Shown: positions 62,494-64,000 of the stretch, in pieces
Position numbering within the stretch: position 1 is the stretch's first letter
How the letters are laid out: every line of letters starts with the position of its first letter
Origin: Fimbriiglobus ruber
GTDB taxonomy: Bacteria > Planctomycetota > Planctomycetia > Gemmatales > Gemmataceae
Direction of reading: 5' to 3'
DNA length: 64,000 nt
NCBI RefSeq assembly: GCF_002197845.1
Contig: NZ_NIDE01000017.1
Span: forward strand, 62,001 to 126,000
Position numbers and translations under genes: made by a program
The notes under the pieces: generated by a model
What the model was told of the DNA's origin: nothing
Database searches by the model: none
What the model saw: the letters and a program-made list of their open reading frames with translations, nothing else

Positions 62494-63542
62494 GCGCGCA
62501 CCGCCTTCGCGCAGCGGGTGCCGTGTTCGATGCCGGCGCGGATCTGCCTGTCCACTTCCGCCGGGTCGAGTCCCGACTTCTCGGCGGGTTCTCTGAGCAA
62601 CCCGAACACGACCGGCGCGGGCGTTCCGGCTTCGGCCAGAACAGCCGCACACCGGAAAAGCGTCATGGCGCGGCCGGGGTCTTGAATGTCACCGAATCCG
62701 ATGAAATCGAGGACGAACTTTGGCACCACGGGAGAGCAGGAAGGGGGCACACGTCCCGGCCCGTTTGCCGAACCGGTGTTGTCATCCAGGACGGCACGTT
62801 CGGCTTTCTGCCAGTCGTCGGCCAGTTGATCGCTTCCGTGCTCGACGGTCGGCACCGGGAACCCGGCCGGGTGTGCGGCCGCGGCGCGGATCGCGGCCAC
62901 CGACAACCGGTCGAGGTCGTCGAGGTCGAGGAACCGCTTGAAGAGTCCCGTCTTCGGGTGGCGGGTGTTCGGCAACCGGAACAGCCGTTGCCGATCGTAG
63001 ATCGTGCGATCCACCGTCACCCCGGCGTCACGTGCCAGAGCCAGGGCGAGCGCCTTCACCACGCCCGGCGTCCGCGGCAGCGGGTCGAACCCCGGCACCG
63101 AGAGTAGGGTGACGTGAAAGCCTTTCGAGCCGGAGAACCACACAGACAACCCGCGTTCGGCGAACTCCCCATAGCGGGCGCGAATGTACCGTGCCAGCTT
63201 CCGGCAGTCACCCAGCGCGGCGTCGAGGTCGGCTTCGCGGTCGATGTCCCACGGCAACCGGCAGCAGGCCGCGGGGCCGGCGTACCCTTTGGGCGAGCCG
63301 TGTTGCCGTACATGCGCGAAGTACTCGGCCCTCGGGTAGCGGAACACCGTCTCATAAGCTTCCTTGTCGGTGTCGAACTCGGCCGGCAAGTCGAGTTCGT
63401 GATAGGCGCAGAACAGGGGCTCCGCCGTCACCACTTGGCGGAGGGCGTCGAGCGAACCGCACACGTACCCGCCGACAAGGGCGGGCGGCGTGCAGTTGGC
63501 CCCGAACGCGAACCCCGTGGTCCGGCAGTCGGCGAAGGTCAT
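62490..63542 (-). CDS. Archaeo-eukaryotic-type primase (AEP superfamily)
   Basis: 350 residues. AEP catalytic features are visible: PWDIDREADLD with the acidic pair (about residues 97-106), FSGSKGFHVTL with the S-G-K-G-x-H block (about 136-146), then IYDRQRLFRLPNTRHPKTGL (about 181-200), a segment shared by AEP proteins of phage and plasmids. The C-terminal 100 residues (VPKFVLDFIGFG onwards) may be the accessory PriCT-like helix bundle. Start ATG overlaps the upstream stop (ATGA). Expected to make primers for replication of the element. Confidence 0.8.
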   Translation of the reverse strand: MTFADCRTTGFAFGANCTPPALVGGYVCGSLDALRQVVTAEPLFCAYHELDLPAEFDTDKEAYETVFRYPRAEYFAHVRQHGSPKGYAGPAACCRLPWDIDREADLDAALGDCRKLARYIRARYGEFAERGLSVWFSGSKGFHVTLLSVPGFDPLPRTPGVVKALALALARDAGVTVDRTIYDRQRLFRLPNTRHPKTGLFKRFLDLDDLDRLSVAAIRAAAAHPAGFPVPTVEHGSDQLADDWQKAERAVLDDNTGSANGPGRVPPSCSPVVPKFVLDFIGFGDIQDPGRAMTLFRCAAVLAEAGTPAPVVFGLLREPAEKSGLDPAEVDRQIRAGIEHGTRCAKAVRA

Positions 63543-64000
63543 TCTGGCTTACCCCCTTCCTTGTCGTCGAGGGGCACGGAGAACGGGTTAGGGGCGGCCA
63601 CGGTATCGGCCGGCGGCGGGCAAAGCTCGAACCTCTCCACGTCGTTCGACGGACCACGTTGCGGGTCGGCTTTCACCGTCACCAACGCCTTGACGTGTAC
63701 GGCCCTCCCGGTGGGCGGGAAGACGGCGCGGAGGTTGGCCGCAGTGGTCAACCCGAGCGGGGCGAGCGCGATCTTTGCCTGATTCTCTCCGTTGGCATCG
63801 GCCATGACGTACCACTTCCAGAGCGTGAACCCGGCGTGCGCGGCCGGCTCGACGGTCTTGAAGCATAAGCGGTACGCGGGTTTCTTGGACTTTGTCCACT
63901 TCAGATCCCCGCGTTCGATGCGGCATACGTACCAACCGGCGGGTACGGTCGTCGTTCCGTCGGCCTTGTCAAACCCGGATAAATCGAACCCGTCCGGGCC
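63539..64000 (-). CDS. DUF669-like (ssDNA-binding-type) protein, N-terminus cut by window edge
   Basis: The frame is open from the window edge to 63539, at least 153 residues. It reads FDLSGFDKADGTTTVPAGWY and VCRIERGDLKWTKSKKPAYR, then HAGFTLWKWYVMADANGENQ, a layout I associate with phage DUF669-type single-strand-binding-like proteins. It overlaps the primase start as ATGA. Translating only from the internal ATG at 63805 would remove the conserved part. A single-strand-binding role in the replication operon is inference. Confidence 0.6.
   Translation of the reverse strand, partial: GPDGFDLSGFDKADGTTTVPAGWYVCRIERGDLKWTKSKKPAYRLCFKTVEPAAHAGFTLWKWYVMADANGENQAKIALAPLGLTTAANLRAVFPPTGRAVHVKALVTVKADPQRGPSNDVERFELCPPPADTVAAPNPFSVPLDDKEGGKPE

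Larger units (their letters stand above)
59067..64000. mobile_element. Integrated mobile element 2 (left part; right end outside window)
   Basis: Starts at tRNA-Lys and runs off the window. It encodes an integrase whose last codons lie in the tRNA, then a replication operon on the minus strand. A truncated 3' copy of tRNA-Lys should mark its far end, outside the window. Gene content (AEP-type primase plus DnaB-like ATPase) suggests a plasmid- or phage-satellite-like replicon. Confidence 0.7.

Overview
The window looks like a chromosome segment of a planctomycete of the Gemmata/Fimbriiglobus type (family Gemmataceae; inference). The core is GC-rich and carries hallmark planctomycete families: three DUF1559 proteins with a prepilin-like N-terminus and a C-terminal H-x9-DG-like motif, each followed closely by a small lipoprotein or by a strong hairpin, a DUF1501 protein with a twin-arginine signal, Ser/Thr kinase signalling, TPR proteins and many insertion sequences.

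Layout. (1) 1-21415 is the right-hand part of an integrated mobile element, visibly lower in GC than the rest. It holds a minus-strand operon of tiny genes joined by ATGA overlaps (1-3756), two helix-turn-helix-like regions, a very large DarB-like DNA methylase/helicase split by a frameshift (6825-12082), a gene split by an IS (12420-14821), and a plus-strand module of a ParB-like protein, a VirD4/TraG-like ATPase and several very small, mostly membrane proteins (14918-19767). An excisionase-like gene and a tyrosine integrase follow, and a 45-bp 3' tRNA fragment (CAU anticodon loop) marks the boundary. (2) 21416-25230 holds a DTW-domain tRNA-modification gene, two insertion sequences with clean target duplications, and a tRNA-Leu-like sequence. 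(3) 25412-44341 is mainly core: cation/proton exchanger, DUF1559 protein plus lipoprotein, an AlgI/AlgJ-like acetylation pair, a nested pair of IS elements, a second DUF1559 protein, inositol monophosphatase, a phosphatase-like lipoprotein that has lost its catalytic Cys, a giant M28-type peptidase, a gamma-glutamylcyclotransferase-like protein, and the third DUF1559 protein. (4) 44421-45475 contains a gutted IS66-like element abutting the tail of a VapC-like toxin gene. (5) 45553-58907 holds a TolC-like lipoprotein, a Ser/Thr kinase fused to an HD-GYP domain, a YHS-domain protein, a DCC-family protein, DUF1501, a PIN toxin with its antitoxin, purM, a methyltransferase, a TPR protein and a patatin-like phospholipase. 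(6) 59056-64000 is the left end of a second integrated element, inserted at a complete tRNA-Lys gene. Its integrase has an excisionase-like HTH inserted in the core-binding domain, and its replication operon (DUF669-like protein, AEP-type primase, DnaB/RecA-like ATPase, winged-helix protein) is joined by ATGA/GTGA overlaps and runs off the window.

The most promising candidates for something undescribed are the ParB/VirD4-like/tiny-membrane-protein module of element 1 and the compact replication operon with its unusual integrase in element 2. No CRISPR array or rRNA gene was seen.
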